Below are positions 18,319 through 27,310 of a stretch of 64,000 nucleotides of DNA, piece after piece. The notes beneath the pieces were generated by a model, which worked only from the letters and a program-made list of their open reading frames with translations, was not told the origin of the DNA and made no database searches. The stretch covers positions 1,240,001 to 1,304,000 of the forward strand of contig LT629302.1 in assembly GCA_900104375.1 (NCBI GenBank), given 5' to 3'. This DNA is from Flavobacteriaceae bacterium MAR_2010_188. GTDB taxonomy: Bacteria; Bacteroidota; Bacteroidia; Flavobacteriales; Flavobacteriaceae. The position numbers and the translations under genes are program-made. Positions within the stretch are counted from its first letter, which is position 1, and each line of letters starts with the position of its first letter.

Positions 18319-19608
18319 TTATATCAGTTGAGATAATTTCTGGGTTAAATTTTTACGACTATATTTTTCGATGTTTTTATTTACGGCCAGTAGATTATTG
18401 GCCTGGTAATCTTCAAAATATCGTAGAAGTTGATTCTTGATTTTATCTTTGGAATTATATGAAAAATACCTACCGCTGTTGGTTTCTGCAATCAGGGTTT
18501 CGATATCCGAGCCATTTGGTCCGATTGCCAAAATAGGCGTGCCGCTATGCAGGTATTCAAAGAATTTCCCTGGTATAATGGCTTTTGTTTCTTCTGAATC
18601 AATTTCAATCAACAACAAAATTCTACTCGACATTTGATGAACAAGAGCTTCATCGTGCTCTAGATAACCATAATATTCAGTATACTTTTTTAGTCCGTGT
18701 TCGTCAATCGAGCTCATGATTTCTTCGCTAACCGTACCGACTAATTTTAGTTTGAAATTCTTTCTGAATTCTTCAATTTCTTCTATCAACTCAGAAATCA
18801 CTTCCCATAAAATTTTCGGATTTCTATCGGACAATAGCGAACCAATATGTGCCAAAGTAAATTTTGAATCTTTTTTAGGTGTTTCAATTTCATGTTCATC
18901 GTACCCATTGGTAATAACTTCTATTGGCCGATCCGTTTTTGACTCAAATTCGGTCTTGGTATGGTGACTTGTAACTATAATCTGATCAGCATTTATTAAA
19001 ACTTCTGCTTCAAGTTCTAAGTGCTTTTGCTGACTATTTTTCGTCAGTTTTAGTTCTTTGTGATAGCCTATTGTGGTCCAGGGGTCTCTAAAATCGGCAA
19101 TCCATTTTATTGAAAGCTTTTTTTTCAAATTTAACCCGATTAAATGCATTGAATGAGGCGGACCAGTAGTAATAATTGTGTCTATCTTATTTTTTGAAAT
19201 ATATTTTGTTAAGTAGTCGACCGAAGGATTAACCCAGGCGATTCTGGCGTCTGGGATAAAATAATTGCCTCTAACATATAACAACAGTTTTTCTAAACTG
19301 CTCTGTTTAGAGCTTTTCGGGATTATTCCTCTACTGATGATTTTACTTTTGTTTTTTGAGATAATTGAGGCCAGTTTATAAATTTCCCGAATTGGTGTTC
19401 TAATTATTTCCATTCCCTTTGGGATTTCCTTGACCAAACTTTCGTCAACGATAGGATAGCTTGGATTATCAGGAACAAACAAGATTGGTTTTATATTAAA
19501 TTCAGGGAGATATTTTACGAATTTTAACCAACGTTGCACCCCGGGCCCTCCTGCTGGCGGCCAATAATATGCCACAATCAATACTTTTTTGGGTTCTTGG
19601 TTGGTCAT
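18319..19608 (-). CDS. Glycosyltransferase, GT4-like
   Basis: A 429-residue soluble protein with the two-Rossmann GT-B layout. The N-terminus VLIVAYYWPPAGGPGVQRW is the glycine-rich start of many GT4-like enzymes, and the C-terminal donor-site region has KFFEYLHSGTPILAIGPNGSD near residue 350, the usual E-x7-E-like segment. It would transfer an activated sugar to a glycan or lipid acceptor at the cytoplasmic face. It is packed between yfhO-like (26 bases upstream) and flippase genes. Donor and acceptor are unknown. Confidence 0.87.
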   Translation of the reverse strand: MTNQEPKKVLIVAYYWPPAGGPGVQRWLKFVKYLPEFNIKPILFVPDNPSYPIVDESLVKEIPKGMEIIRTPIREIYKLASIISKNKSKIISRGIIPKSSKQSSLEKLLLYVRGNYFIPDARIAWVNPSVDYLTKYISKNKIDTIITTGPPHSMHLIGLNLKKKLSIKWIADFRDPWTTIGYHKELKLTKNSQQKHLELEAEVLINADQIIVTSHHTKTEFESKTDRPIEVITNGYDEHEIETPKKDSKFTLAHIGSLLSDRNPKILWEVISELIEEIEEFRKNFKLKLVGTVSEEIMSSIDEHGLKKYTEYYGYLEHDEALVHQMSSRILLLIEIDSEETKAIIPGKFFEYLHSGTPILAIGPNGSDIETLIAETNSGRYFSYNSKDKIKNQLLRYFEDYQANNLLAVNKNIEKYSRKNLTQKLSQLI

Positions 19609-19634
19609 TTATAATAAGAAAAATAGAATGCTGG

Positions 19635-22082
19635 TTAAATATTCTCTTCCTCTTCGTTCTTTTCTTTTTTGAATTCAAAATATAATCCACCAATTAGCAA
19701 TAATCCAAAGATTATGGAACTTGCCAAAGCAATGGAGCCACCTGTTTTTACAACTTCAGGATCAAACCTAAACTCGATGGTATGAGAACCAGCTGGCAAA
19801 TCTAATCCCCTTAAGACGTAATCTACTCGGTAATGCGGAACTTCCTTACCGTCAATAGTTGAAATCCATCCGTTTGGATAATAAATCTCTGAGAATACTG
19901 CAAACCCTTCGTTAGAGTTATTCGATTTATACTTTAAATAATTGGGTTGATGTTCTTCTAAAATAATAGTCGCGGTAGAATCTACCTTAAATCGGTCTGG
20001 TCTAATTTTCAAGGATTCATCAGTAGTAATCGCGATAGTTTTAGTATCTAAACTATCTAACTTCAAGATTTCTTGATTAGCCGTTTCAAGATGATTTATT
20101 TCTGAAACAAACCAGGCATTTCCATTAGCATCAGTATTAACATAAGGAAACATCTGTCCCTTTTCATCTTCAGCAATAATATACTTCGTATTAAGCATAT
20201 TTAAAACATTGATGTTGTTTCTAGAAATATAAAAGTCGAAAATCTCACTGTAGCGACCCAGCTTTGCTGCATGGTATCCGCTAAGGGAATTATGATAATA
20301 TGAAGCTTTTGCAGGTGCTCTGGAACCTTCAGTTGAGAGGTCGAAAACTCTAAAGTAATCCGAATCTTTCAAGATTTCTTGATCAACATTATTCGCAGTA
20401 TATGGTTTTTGAACTTGTATCCCAGCCACGAAATTATCATTGTTTACGTAACGTCTATCCACAGAGACCAGATCAAAAATAATCAAGATTCCAGCGACTA
20501 TAATCAAAGTATTTTGGCTTAGTTTTTTCTTCAGATAAAACCAAATCGCAGCTGCTGTTAAAGCAACTAAAATCAATGTGCGCAAAGCATCTGCCCTAAA
20601 AATTGAAATCCTATCTTCTCTTACCGCTCTTATAAATTGCTCACCGTACTGTTCTCTATAAAATCCATCCCTAGCCCCAACAAAATCAAAAAGCGTGGTT
20701 CCAAATAATAGAAATATTAAAGCCAAACCACCAACAATGAAAGCAGAATATTTTAGAGCTTTGATTTTTTCTTCATCCTTAACAAAATCATTGAATATGC
20801 GAACCAACGCGAATATGGCGAGAACAGGAATACATAAATCAACAATAACTTGTATAGAACTAACCGCCCTGAACTTATTATATAGCGGTACATAATCTAT
20901 AAAGAAGTCTGTAAGAAATCCTAAATTCTTTCCGTATGATAGAAACAAGGTTAACAATGAGCCACCCACGAGCCACCATTTTAACCTGCCTTTTACCAAA
21001 AACAAGCCTAATACAAAAAGAAAGATGATTACCGCACCAATATATGCGGGAGCTTCAACAATCGTCATATCTCCCCAATAGGTCGGCATATTTTGTGCTT
21101 GTTCTTCAGCTTGGGCAGCAGTCAATCCCATGGTGGTGAATAGCGCGAAAGATTCAGAATCTTTACCTACATCTTCATAACTACCGCCACCAAGAAACCT
21201 CGGCATAAAATAACTAAAGGTTTCTAAGATGCCGTTGCTATATTCAGTGATATATTCTCGGCTAAGTCCCGAAGTTATATCCTTTGCAGAACCATCTGCA
21301 TTTATAGTAAGTTCGCTCTGCCCTCTTGTACTTTCCTTTACGTATTCTTGAGTAGCTAAAAGTATAGAGGCATTAAGACCAACTGCAAGAATGGCTGCTC
21401 CAACAAGAAATCCAATACTTTTAAAATAATGTGGGATTTCCTTTTTCTTGTAGGCATCAATCAAATAAACGATTCCCAAAACTATTACCAACAGAAGTAG
21501 ATAGTAAGTCATTTGAAAATGGTTGGCATTTATCTCTAGAGCTAAGGCAACCACTGTTAGCAGTGCACCTAGAATATATTTCTTGCGGAATGTCAATAGA
21601 ATTCCGCCAAGAACCATTGGCATATAGGCGATCGCGTGAGCTTTGCTATTATGGCCCACTCCAATAAAGATGATTAAATAGGTTGAAAATCCAAAAGCAA
21701 GCGCCCCCAGTGCTGCAAGTTTATAGTCAACTTTAAGAACAAGTAAGAGCATATAAAACCCTAAAAAATAGAGAAATAGATAATCTGCGGGTCTTGGCAA
21801 AAATCTTAAAAGATGGTCGAGCTTTTTAATATAATTATGTGGGTAGTTAGCTCCTAGCTGATAGGTTGGCATTCCTCCGAAGGCACTATTGGTCCAATAG
21901 GTTTCTTCTCCTGTATTAGCTTGGAAATCCTTTTGTTGTTTGGACATCCCGATATAATGCTTTATATCACTTTGAAAAATTTCTTTTCCTTGTAAGACTG
22001 GACTGAAATATAATAATGAGACAATACAGAAACCTATAAAAACTAATAGGTGTGGAAGAATTCCTTTAAAAGAAAACCGCAT
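19635..22082 (-). CDS. YfhO-family membrane protein
   Basis: An 815-residue protein with a dozen or more membrane helices in the first two thirds, a further helix near the C-terminus, and an extracytoplasmic domain between (about residues 550-775). Segments such as SDIKHYIGMSKQQKDF and YWTNSAFGGMPTYQLG near the first loop and GYHAAKLGRY later are typical of the YfhO family. In Bacillus and Listeria YfhO-type proteins are GT-C-like enzymes that decorate teichoic acids with sugars. Here the Gram-negative context implies glycosylation of a lipid-linked or surface glycan. It heads the YfhO / glycosyltransferase / flippase operon. The name is by family, not by proven function. Confidence 0.88.
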   Translation of the reverse strand: MRFSFKGILPHLLVFIGFCIVSLLYFSPVLQGKEIFQSDIKHYIGMSKQQKDFQANTGEETYWTNSAFGGMPTYQLGANYPHNYIKKLDHLLRFLPRPADYLFLYFLGFYMLLLVLKVDYKLAALGALAFGFSTYLIIFIGVGHNSKAHAIAYMPMVLGGILLTFRKKYILGALLTVVALALEINANHFQMTYYLLLLVIVLGIVYLIDAYKKKEIPHYFKSIGFLVGAAILAVGLNASILLATQEYVKESTRGQSELTINADGSAKDITSGLSREYITEYSNGILETFSYFMPRFLGGGSYEDVGKDSESFALFTTMGLTAAQAEEQAQNMPTYWGDMTIVEAPAYIGAVIIFLFVLGLFLVKGRLKWWLVGGSLLTLFLSYGKNLGFLTDFFIDYVPLYNKFRAVSSIQVIVDLCIPVLAIFALVRIFNDFVKDEEKIKALKYSAFIVGGLALIFLLFGTTLFDFVGARDGFYREQYGEQFIRAVREDRISIFRADALRTLILVALTAAAIWFYLKKKLSQNTLIIVAGILIIFDLVSVDRRYVNNDNFVAGIQVQKPYTANNVDQEILKDSDYFRVFDLSTEGSRAPAKASYYHNSLSGYHAAKLGRYSEIFDFYISRNNINVLNMLNTKYIIAEDEKGQMFPYVNTDANGNAWFVSEINHLETANQEILKLDSLDTKTIAITTDESLKIRPDRFKVDSTATIILEEHQPNYLKYKSNNSNEGFAVFSEIYYPNGWISTIDGKEVPHYRVDYVLRGLDLPAGSHTIEFRFDPEVVKTGGSIALASSIIFGLLLIGGLYFEFKKEKNEEEENI

Positions 22083-22191
22083 GAAGTGAATTTATGGATT
22101 ACATCGGAAAATTAGGAATATTATTTTAACACCATTAAATATTAGGCAATAATTCTAATTATCTTATCAATATGAAAATGGGAACTATGCT

Positions 22192-22476
22192 TTATTCTAC
22201 TTCTTCGTAGTCGATATATTCCCCTACCTCATTATTAGTATTGGCATTTTTATCTGGAACTTTATCTATGACTGTTTCTCCAACATTTCTATCAGCCGTA
22301 GTATTTGGCCGTTGGTTAAATGGTGACTGACCACCGAATTTATCACCCATTTTTTTGGACATATAGCTCATTATAAATGGCGCGGCCATTTTTGCTACAA
22401 TCTTAAAAAGATAATAAACGACTAATATTATAAGTATTGTTCTTAGTATTCCCATAAATGATGCGGTTTGTAGCAT
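22192..22476 (-). CDS. DUF4834-like small membrane protein
   Basis: A 94-residue protein starting at ATG 22476 (an in-frame TTG lies 18 bases upstream). It has one membrane helix (ILRTILIILVVYYLFKIVAK) followed by a polar tail with N/T/D-rich sequence ending GEYIDYEEVE. The helix plus acidic tail ending in YIDYEE matches the small DUF4834 family of Bacteroidota. Function is unknown. It lies 109 bases upstream of yfhO on the same strand and may be transcribed with it. Confidence 0.75.
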   Translation of the reverse strand: MLQTASFMGILRTILIILVVYYLFKIVAKMAAPFIMSYMSKKMGDKFGGQSPFNQRPNTTADRNVGETVIDKVPDKNANTNNEVGEYIDYEEVE

Positions 22477-22673
22477 GCTTATATTATTTTTCAAAAATAC
22501 GATTCTATAGTTTTAAAGTGGAATTATCAAACTTAAAAAATACCTAAAATCAGTTTGACGATTTCAAATAATTAATTTGGAACAACGTTTAGTATCCAAT
22601 TTCAAATATTTCATTTAATTTGTGAAACCATAGAAATTTAAAAACAGCCGTAAACGGCGTTAAAATTCGAAAT

Positions 22674-23675
22674 ATGCTACCAATCAAGACCTATTTACCT
22701 GCAATTATCTTGTTATCCTTCAACTTAAGCTTTTCACAATACACGGAAGTTATAAATTCTAATAGACCGGGAGTTTCCAAAAGTGCCTTCGCGGTCGGTA
22801 CTAATGTTGCCCAAATAGAATTTGGGCCTTATATGATTAAGGAAGAACATGTTCCGCTCCAATATGAAGTTAAGGGCTTTGGGGTAGATTTCGCGGCACG
22901 TTACGGGCTTTTCTTCGAGCAGTTAGAACTTAGTATAGATGGAACTTATCAAAATGATAAATTCACCAATAATCGTTCTGCAATCTCGTTGGAAGACAAA
23001 CGTTCCAACTTTAAAAATCTTACCGTAGGTGCAAAATATTTAGTTTATGACCCTTATAAGAATGCCGAAGACAAACCGAATCTTTATAGCTATCATGCAA
23101 ACCGAAAGTTTAAATGGAAATCATTGATTCCTGCTGTCGGTGTTTATGCCGGTGCAAATTTTGACACAAAGGATAATCCTTACACTGCTCCAGGAATTGA
23201 AGGTTTTAGTCCTAAAGTTATGATTGCCTCTCAAAACAATTTTAGCGGAGGCTGGGTTTTCGTGATAAACCTCATAAAAGACAGGATTGGGACCGATTTC
23301 TCGGATTTTCAATATATCTTGACGCTTACCCACTCTTTCAGTCCACAATGGGTAATTTTCGGAGAAATACAAGGCATTAAAAGTGATTTCTATGCAGATA
23401 ACCTATTTAGGGCCGGAGGCGCTTATCTTTGGACCAAGGATTTTCAGTTAGATACCGCCGTAACGTTTAACACAAAAGATACTCCAACCGTTTTCAGCGT
23501 GAATTTCGGGGCATCTTACCGCTTCGATTTGCATGTTGATAAGGAAATTGATAACGGAACTTCTGCGGATGACGAAACAGATAGACAAAAACGTCGTGGA
23601 AAGAAAAGAAAAGATGCAGATTTTGATGATGATGGTGCCGACGGAGATGACGGATTACAGTTAAATGATTTATGA
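22674..23675 (+). CDS. Outer-membrane transporter-like protein (MetA-pathway type)
   Basis: A 333-residue protein with a signal peptide (MLPIKTYLPAIILLSFNLSFS). The mature N-terminus NSNRPGVSKSAFAVGTNVAQ, followed by alternating strands, is typical of the transporter / phenol degradation MetA-pathway outer-membrane family. Strand-like repeats continue to FGASYRFDLHV near residue 285, and the C-terminus is a charged, Asp-rich tail (RKDADFDDDGADGDDG). It probably forms a small outer-membrane barrel; cargo is unknown. Its stop overlaps the next ATG by 4 bases, so it is coupled to the GNAT-like gene. A 12-base inverted repeat (GCCGTAAACGGC, 22647-22658) precedes the start. Confidence 0.72.
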   Translation: MLPIKTYLPAIILLSFNLSFSQYTEVINSNRPGVSKSAFAVGTNVAQIEFGPYMIKEEHVPLQYEVKGFGVDFAARYGLFFEQLELSIDGTYQNDKFTNNRSAISLEDKRSNFKNLTVGAKYLVYDPYKNAEDKPNLYSYHANRKFKWKSLIPAVGVYAGANFDTKDNPYTAPGIEGFSPKVMIASQNNFSGGWVFVINLIKDRIGTDFSDFQYILTLTHSFSPQWVIFGEIQGIKSDFYADNLFRAGGAYLWTKDFQLDTAVTFNTKDTPTVFSVNFGASYRFDLHVDKEIDNGTSADDETDRQKRRGKKRKDADFDDDGADGDDGLQLNDL

Positions 23676-24793
23676 TAGAAGTTTTTGAAGCAACCAACAA
23701 GAAAGATTTAAAGGAATTCGTAAAATTTCCATTTAGTATCTATAATGGCAACAAGTTTTGGGTTCCTCCGATTATCAAACAAGAACTTGAAACATTCAAC
23801 AAAGACAAAAATCCAATATTTAAGGATGCAGAAGCCAGATTTTTTCTAGCTAAGAAAGACGGAAAATACGTTGGTAGGATTGCTGCGATTATTAATTGGT
23901 TAGAAGTTAATAACCAAAAGCAGAAGAAAATGCGTTTCGGTTGGTTCGATTTTATCGATGATTTAGAAGTTTCTGAAAAGCTTTTAAATAAAGTTGAAGA
24001 AATTGGAAAAGCAAATAATCTAGATTTTATTGAAGGGCCGGTAGGTTTTTCCAACTTGGATAAGGTCGGGGTTATTACTGAAGGTTTTAATGAAACCTGT
24101 AATATGATTACTTGGTACAATTATCCGTACTACATAAAGCATTACGAAAAATTCGGGATGCGAATAGAGAAGAACTATTCCGAAAGCAAATTCCCCTTCT
24201 CTAATGTTAAGACTACTGCTTTTCAAAAAGCTCAAGAACTGATTAAACGGAGATATGGCTTAAGGTCAGTTATTTTTGAAAAGACCGAACAAGTCATGCC
24301 GTATGCCGATGCCATGTTCGATTTGTTCAACAAATCTTATTCTTCTTTATCTTCTTTTGTTGAAATCACCGAAGATCAAAAAAAGTATTTTAAAGAAAAA
24401 TTCGTGAGCTTCGTTAATCCCGAATACATAAAGTTTGTAGTGGATGCGGATGAAGAACTGGTTGCTTTTGCCATTGTGATGCCTTCCTTTGCGAATGCCT
24501 TAAGAAAGGCAAACGGAAAGTTATTTCCGTTCGGATTTACTCATATTTTAAATGCGAAAAAGAATAGTAAAGACGTCATCTTTTATCTAATTGGAGTTGC
24601 TCCAGAATTTCAGAATAAAGGAGTAACTGCAATCATCTTTGATGAGTATTACAAAGTATTCACTGATAAAGGGATACAAACATGCTATAGAACTCCAGAG
24701 CTAGAAGACAATGCCGCAATCCATTTAATCTGGAAACACTTTGACCCTCAAGTTTTCAGGAGACGTAAAACCTATAGAAAAGAATTAAATTAA
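23672..24793 (+). CDS. GNAT-like acyltransferase, possible lipid N-acyltransferase
   Basis: A 373-residue cytosolic protein. The N-terminal part (FVKFPFSIYNGNKFWVPPI, ARFFLAKKDGKYVGRIAAI) and the C-terminal part (VIFYLIGVAPEFQNKGVTAI with the acyl-CoA-binding loop pattern) mark a GNAT fold, with about 370 residues in two lobes. Relatives are labelled N-acetyltransferase or, without visible reason, GTP cyclohydrolase. From memory, bacterial ceramide synthase belongs to a GNAT-like group of similar size, which fits the alpha-oxoamine synthase gene that faces it; this needs checking. It overlaps the upstream outer-membrane gene by 4 bases and the convergent synthase gene by 4 bases. Confidence 0.7.
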   Translation: MIEVFEATNKKDLKEFVKFPFSIYNGNKFWVPPIIKQELETFNKDKNPIFKDAEARFFLAKKDGKYVGRIAAIINWLEVNNQKQKKMRFGWFDFIDDLEVSEKLLNKVEEIGKANNLDFIEGPVGFSNLDKVGVITEGFNETCNMITWYNYPYYIKHYEKFGMRIEKNYSESKFPFSNVKTTAFQKAQELIKRRYGLRSVIFEKTEQVMPYADAMFDLFNKSYSSLSSFVEITEDQKKYFKEKFVSFVNPEYIKFVVDADEELVAFAIVMPSFANALRKANGKLFPFGFTHILNAKKNSKDVIFYLIGVAPEFQNKGVTAIIFDEYYKVFTDKGIQTCYRTPELEDNAAIHLIWKHFDPQVFRRRKTYRKELN

Positions 24794-26049
24794 CCTTGCA
24801 TTGCTGCAGTTACAGCGGCAGATAATCTCTTATAAGTCCCATTATTTAAACGTTCCCTAATGGCGTCAAAAGCCTTCAAGGTTATGTCCACATCTTCTAA
24901 GGTATGGGTTGCAGTAGGAATTAATCTAAGTAAAATCATTCCTTTAGGTATAACCGGATAAACCACTATCGAACAGAAGATTCCGTAATTTTCCCTAAGG
25001 TCTTTTACCAAAGCCATTGCTTCTGGAATACTTCCTTCCAAATACACGGGAGTTACGCAACTTTGAGTGGTTCCTATATCGAAACCATATTCTTTAAGTC
25101 CAGATTGAAGAGCATCGGTATTTTCCCAAAGCTTATCCTTTAATTCTGGCATAGTCTTAAGCATATCTAAACGTTTCAATGCACCAATCACCAGTTGCAT
25201 TTGAAGAGATTTAGCAAACATTTGAGACCTCAAATTGTATTTTAGGTAATCGATAATTTCTTGATCAGCGGCGATAAATGCTCCTGTGCTTGCCAATGAT
25301 TTTGCGAATGTTGCAAAATACACATCTATTCCATCTTGGACCCCCTGCTCCTCACCTGCTCCTGCTCCTGTTTTACCAAGAGTTCCAAAACCGTGTGCAT
25401 CGTCCACCAAAAATCTAAAATTGTATTTCTTCTTAAGCTCAACAATTTCTTTTAATCGTCCTTGCTCACCACGCATTCCAAAAACTCCTTCAGAGATAAC
25501 CAAAATACCTCCACCGGTCTGATCTGCCATTTTAGTAGCACGGTCTAGATTTTTCTCAAGACTTTCGATGTTGTTGTGTTTATAGGTAAAACGTTTACCC
25601 ATATGCAGTCTAACGCCATCAATAATACAAGCATGAGCATCGACATCATAAACAATAATATCGTCCTTAGAAACCAAAGCATCAATGGTAGACACCATAC
25701 CTTGATAACCAAAGTTTAATAGGTAAGCCGCTTCCTTACTGACAAAATCCGCCAGTTCATTTTGAAGAGTTTCGTGTAAATCTGTATGACCAGACATCAT
25801 TCTTGCTCCCATTGGGTAAGCAGAACCGTAATCCTTAGATGCTTCGGCATCAACTTTTCTGACTTCTGGATGATTTGCAAGACCTAAATAATCGTTGATA
25901 CTCCAGGTAATAACATCCTTCCCTTGAAATTTCATTCTATTAGAAATCTGACCTTCTAATTTTGGAAATACAAAATAACCTTCTGCCTGAGAAGCCCATT
26001 TTCCTAAGGGTCCCTTGTCTCTATAAATCTTGTCAAATAAATCTTTCAT
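24790..26049 (-). CDS. Alpha-oxoamine synthase (serine palmitoyltransferase / cysteate acyltransferase type)
   Basis: A 419-residue PLP enzyme of the alpha-oxoamine synthase family, which condenses an amino acid with an acyl thioester with loss of CO2. Visible residues are His139 (DVDAHACIIDG), Asp216 and His219 (LVDDAHGFGTLG) and the PLP Lys250 (YFATFAKSLAS). SINDYLGLANHPEV near residue 50 is a family hallmark. No organelle or membrane signal is present, so it resembles soluble bacterial serine palmitoyltransferase. In some Flavobacteriaceae the homologue uses cysteate to make capnine, the base of sulfonolipids. The upstream cysteine-synthase-like gene favours that option. It could also be a ketobutyrate-CoA ligase, but the tdh partner is missing. 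ATG 26049 follows a TTG in frame. Confidence 0.85.
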   Translation of the reverse strand: MKDLFDKIYRDKGPLGKWASQAEGYFVFPKLEGQISNRMKFQGKDVITWSINDYLGLANHPEVRKVDAEASKDYGSAYPMGARMMSGHTDLHETLQNELADFVSKEAAYLLNFGYQGMVSTIDALVSKDDIIVYDVDAHACIIDGVRLHMGKRFTYKHNNIESLEKNLDRATKMADQTGGGILVISEGVFGMRGEQGRLKEIVELKKKYNFRFLVDDAHGFGTLGKTGAGAGEEQGVQDGIDVYFATFAKSLASTGAFIAADQEIIDYLKYNLRSQMFAKSLQMQLVIGALKRLDMLKTMPELKDKLWENTDALQSGLKEYGFDIGTTQSCVTPVYLEGSIPEAMALVKDLRENYGIFCSIVVYPVIPKGMILLRLIPTATHTLEDVDITLKAFDAIRERLNNGTYKRLSAAVTAAMQG

Positions 26050-26201
26050 CAAAGCCTCTGTTAGTCAAATTAGTTAGGGCAAAATTAAAGAATTATATCC
26101 TGAATGCATAATAATTTCACCAACTTCTACCCTACCCATTAGTGCACAAAAAATCCTGAAGAGAAGAATTTTTCATCAGAATTTATATTTAAAATCTTTT
26201 G

Positions 26202-27239
26202 TTATTTTATGTATTGAATAGCTTCCGTAGTTTCTTTCTCACTATCGAAGAATCCTTGATCTTCCATCCACTTGTCGCTGTAAACCTTACTCATGTATCT
26301 AGATCCATGGTCGGAAAATATAACCACAACGTAATCACCTTTCTTAAATTCTCCTTCTTCGGCCAATTGCTTAATGGCCTGCATGGCAGCTCCACTGGTA
26401 TAACCAACAAATAAACCTTCGCTTCTACAGATTTCTCGAGCCGTATGGGCAGAAGCTTCATCAGTAACTTTTATGAATTTATCGATAACATCAAAGTCCG
26501 TCGCATCTGGAATTAAATTTTTCCCTAAACCTTCAATACGATAAGGATAAATTTCCTTTTCATCGAATTCTCTGGTTTCGTGATATTTCTTCAAGACCGA
26601 ACCAAATGCATCAACTCCAATAACCTTTATGTCCTTATTTTGTTCTTTTAAAAATTTAGCGATTCCAGAAATTGTCCCACCTGTTCCGCTACAAGCGATA
26701 AGATGTGTAATCTTACCTTCAGTCTGGTCATAAATTTCAGGACCGGTACCATTGTAATGAGCATCAATATTCAACTTATTGAAATATTGATTTATATAAA
26801 TAGAGCCTTTTATTTCGGAATGAAGTCTCTTAGCGACTTCGTAATAAGACCGTGGATCATCAGCGCGAACGTGAGCTGGACAAACATAAACCTGCGCTCC
26901 CATTGCCTTGAGCATGTCAATCTTGTCTGAAGAAGTTTTAGAACTTACGGCGAGAATACATTGATAACCCTTAATAATACTTACCATAGCAATACTAAAG
27001 CCTGTATTTCCTGAAGTAGTTTCAATGATAGTATCGCCCGGAGTGAGAATACCTTGTTGTTCGGCTTGCTCGATAATATGAAGTGCAATTCGATCCTTTG
27101 TGGAATGACCTGGATTAAATGCTTCTACCTTTGCAAAAAATTCGCCTTCGAAGTCAGAGGTCATTCTGTTTAATTTAATAAGTGGAGTCTCCCCAATTAG
27201 ATCCAACACATTATTAAACACTTGTGCCTTTTGTCTCAT
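26202..27239 (-). CDS. PLP cysteine/cystathionine synthase family, possible cysteate synthase
   Basis: A 345-residue fold-type II PLP enzyme. Lys48 in NPGHSTKDR binds PLP, TSGNTG near residue 90 holds the substrate, and [10 protein letters not shown] holds the PLP phosphate. It is somewhat longer than CysK (about 310-325) and closer to the cystathionine beta-synthase core, with an extended C-terminus after [14 protein letters not shown]. Normally such enzymes add a thiol to activated serine. Located 152 bases upstream of the alpha-oxoamine synthase on the same strand, it may instead supply cysteate from phosphoserine and sulfite. No transsulfuration partner gene is adjacent. The family is certain; the reaction is inferred. 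Confidence 0.85.
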   Translation of the reverse strand: MRQKAQVFNNVLDLIGETPLIKLNRMTSDFEGEFFAKVEAFNPGHSTKDRIALHIIEQAEQQGILTPGDTIIETTSGNTGFSIAMVSIIKGYQCILAVSSKTSSDKIDMLKAMGAQVYVCPAHVRADDPRSYYEVAKRLHSEIKGSIYINQYFNKLNIDAHYNGTGPEIYDQTEGKITHLIACSGTGGTISGIAKFLKEQNKDIKVIGVDAFGSVLKKYHETREFDEKEIYPYRIEGLGKNLIPDATDFDVIDKFIKVTDEASAHTAREICRSEGLFVGYTSGAAMQAIKQLAEEGEFKKGDYVVVIFSDHGSRYMSKVYSDKWMEDQGFFDSEKETTEAIQYIK

Positions 27240-27310
27240 AAATGCTATTTATCGATTACAAAATATAAATTGCAACCTAAAACTCGCCAAAAATAAGCGA
27301 TTTTTTTCAA

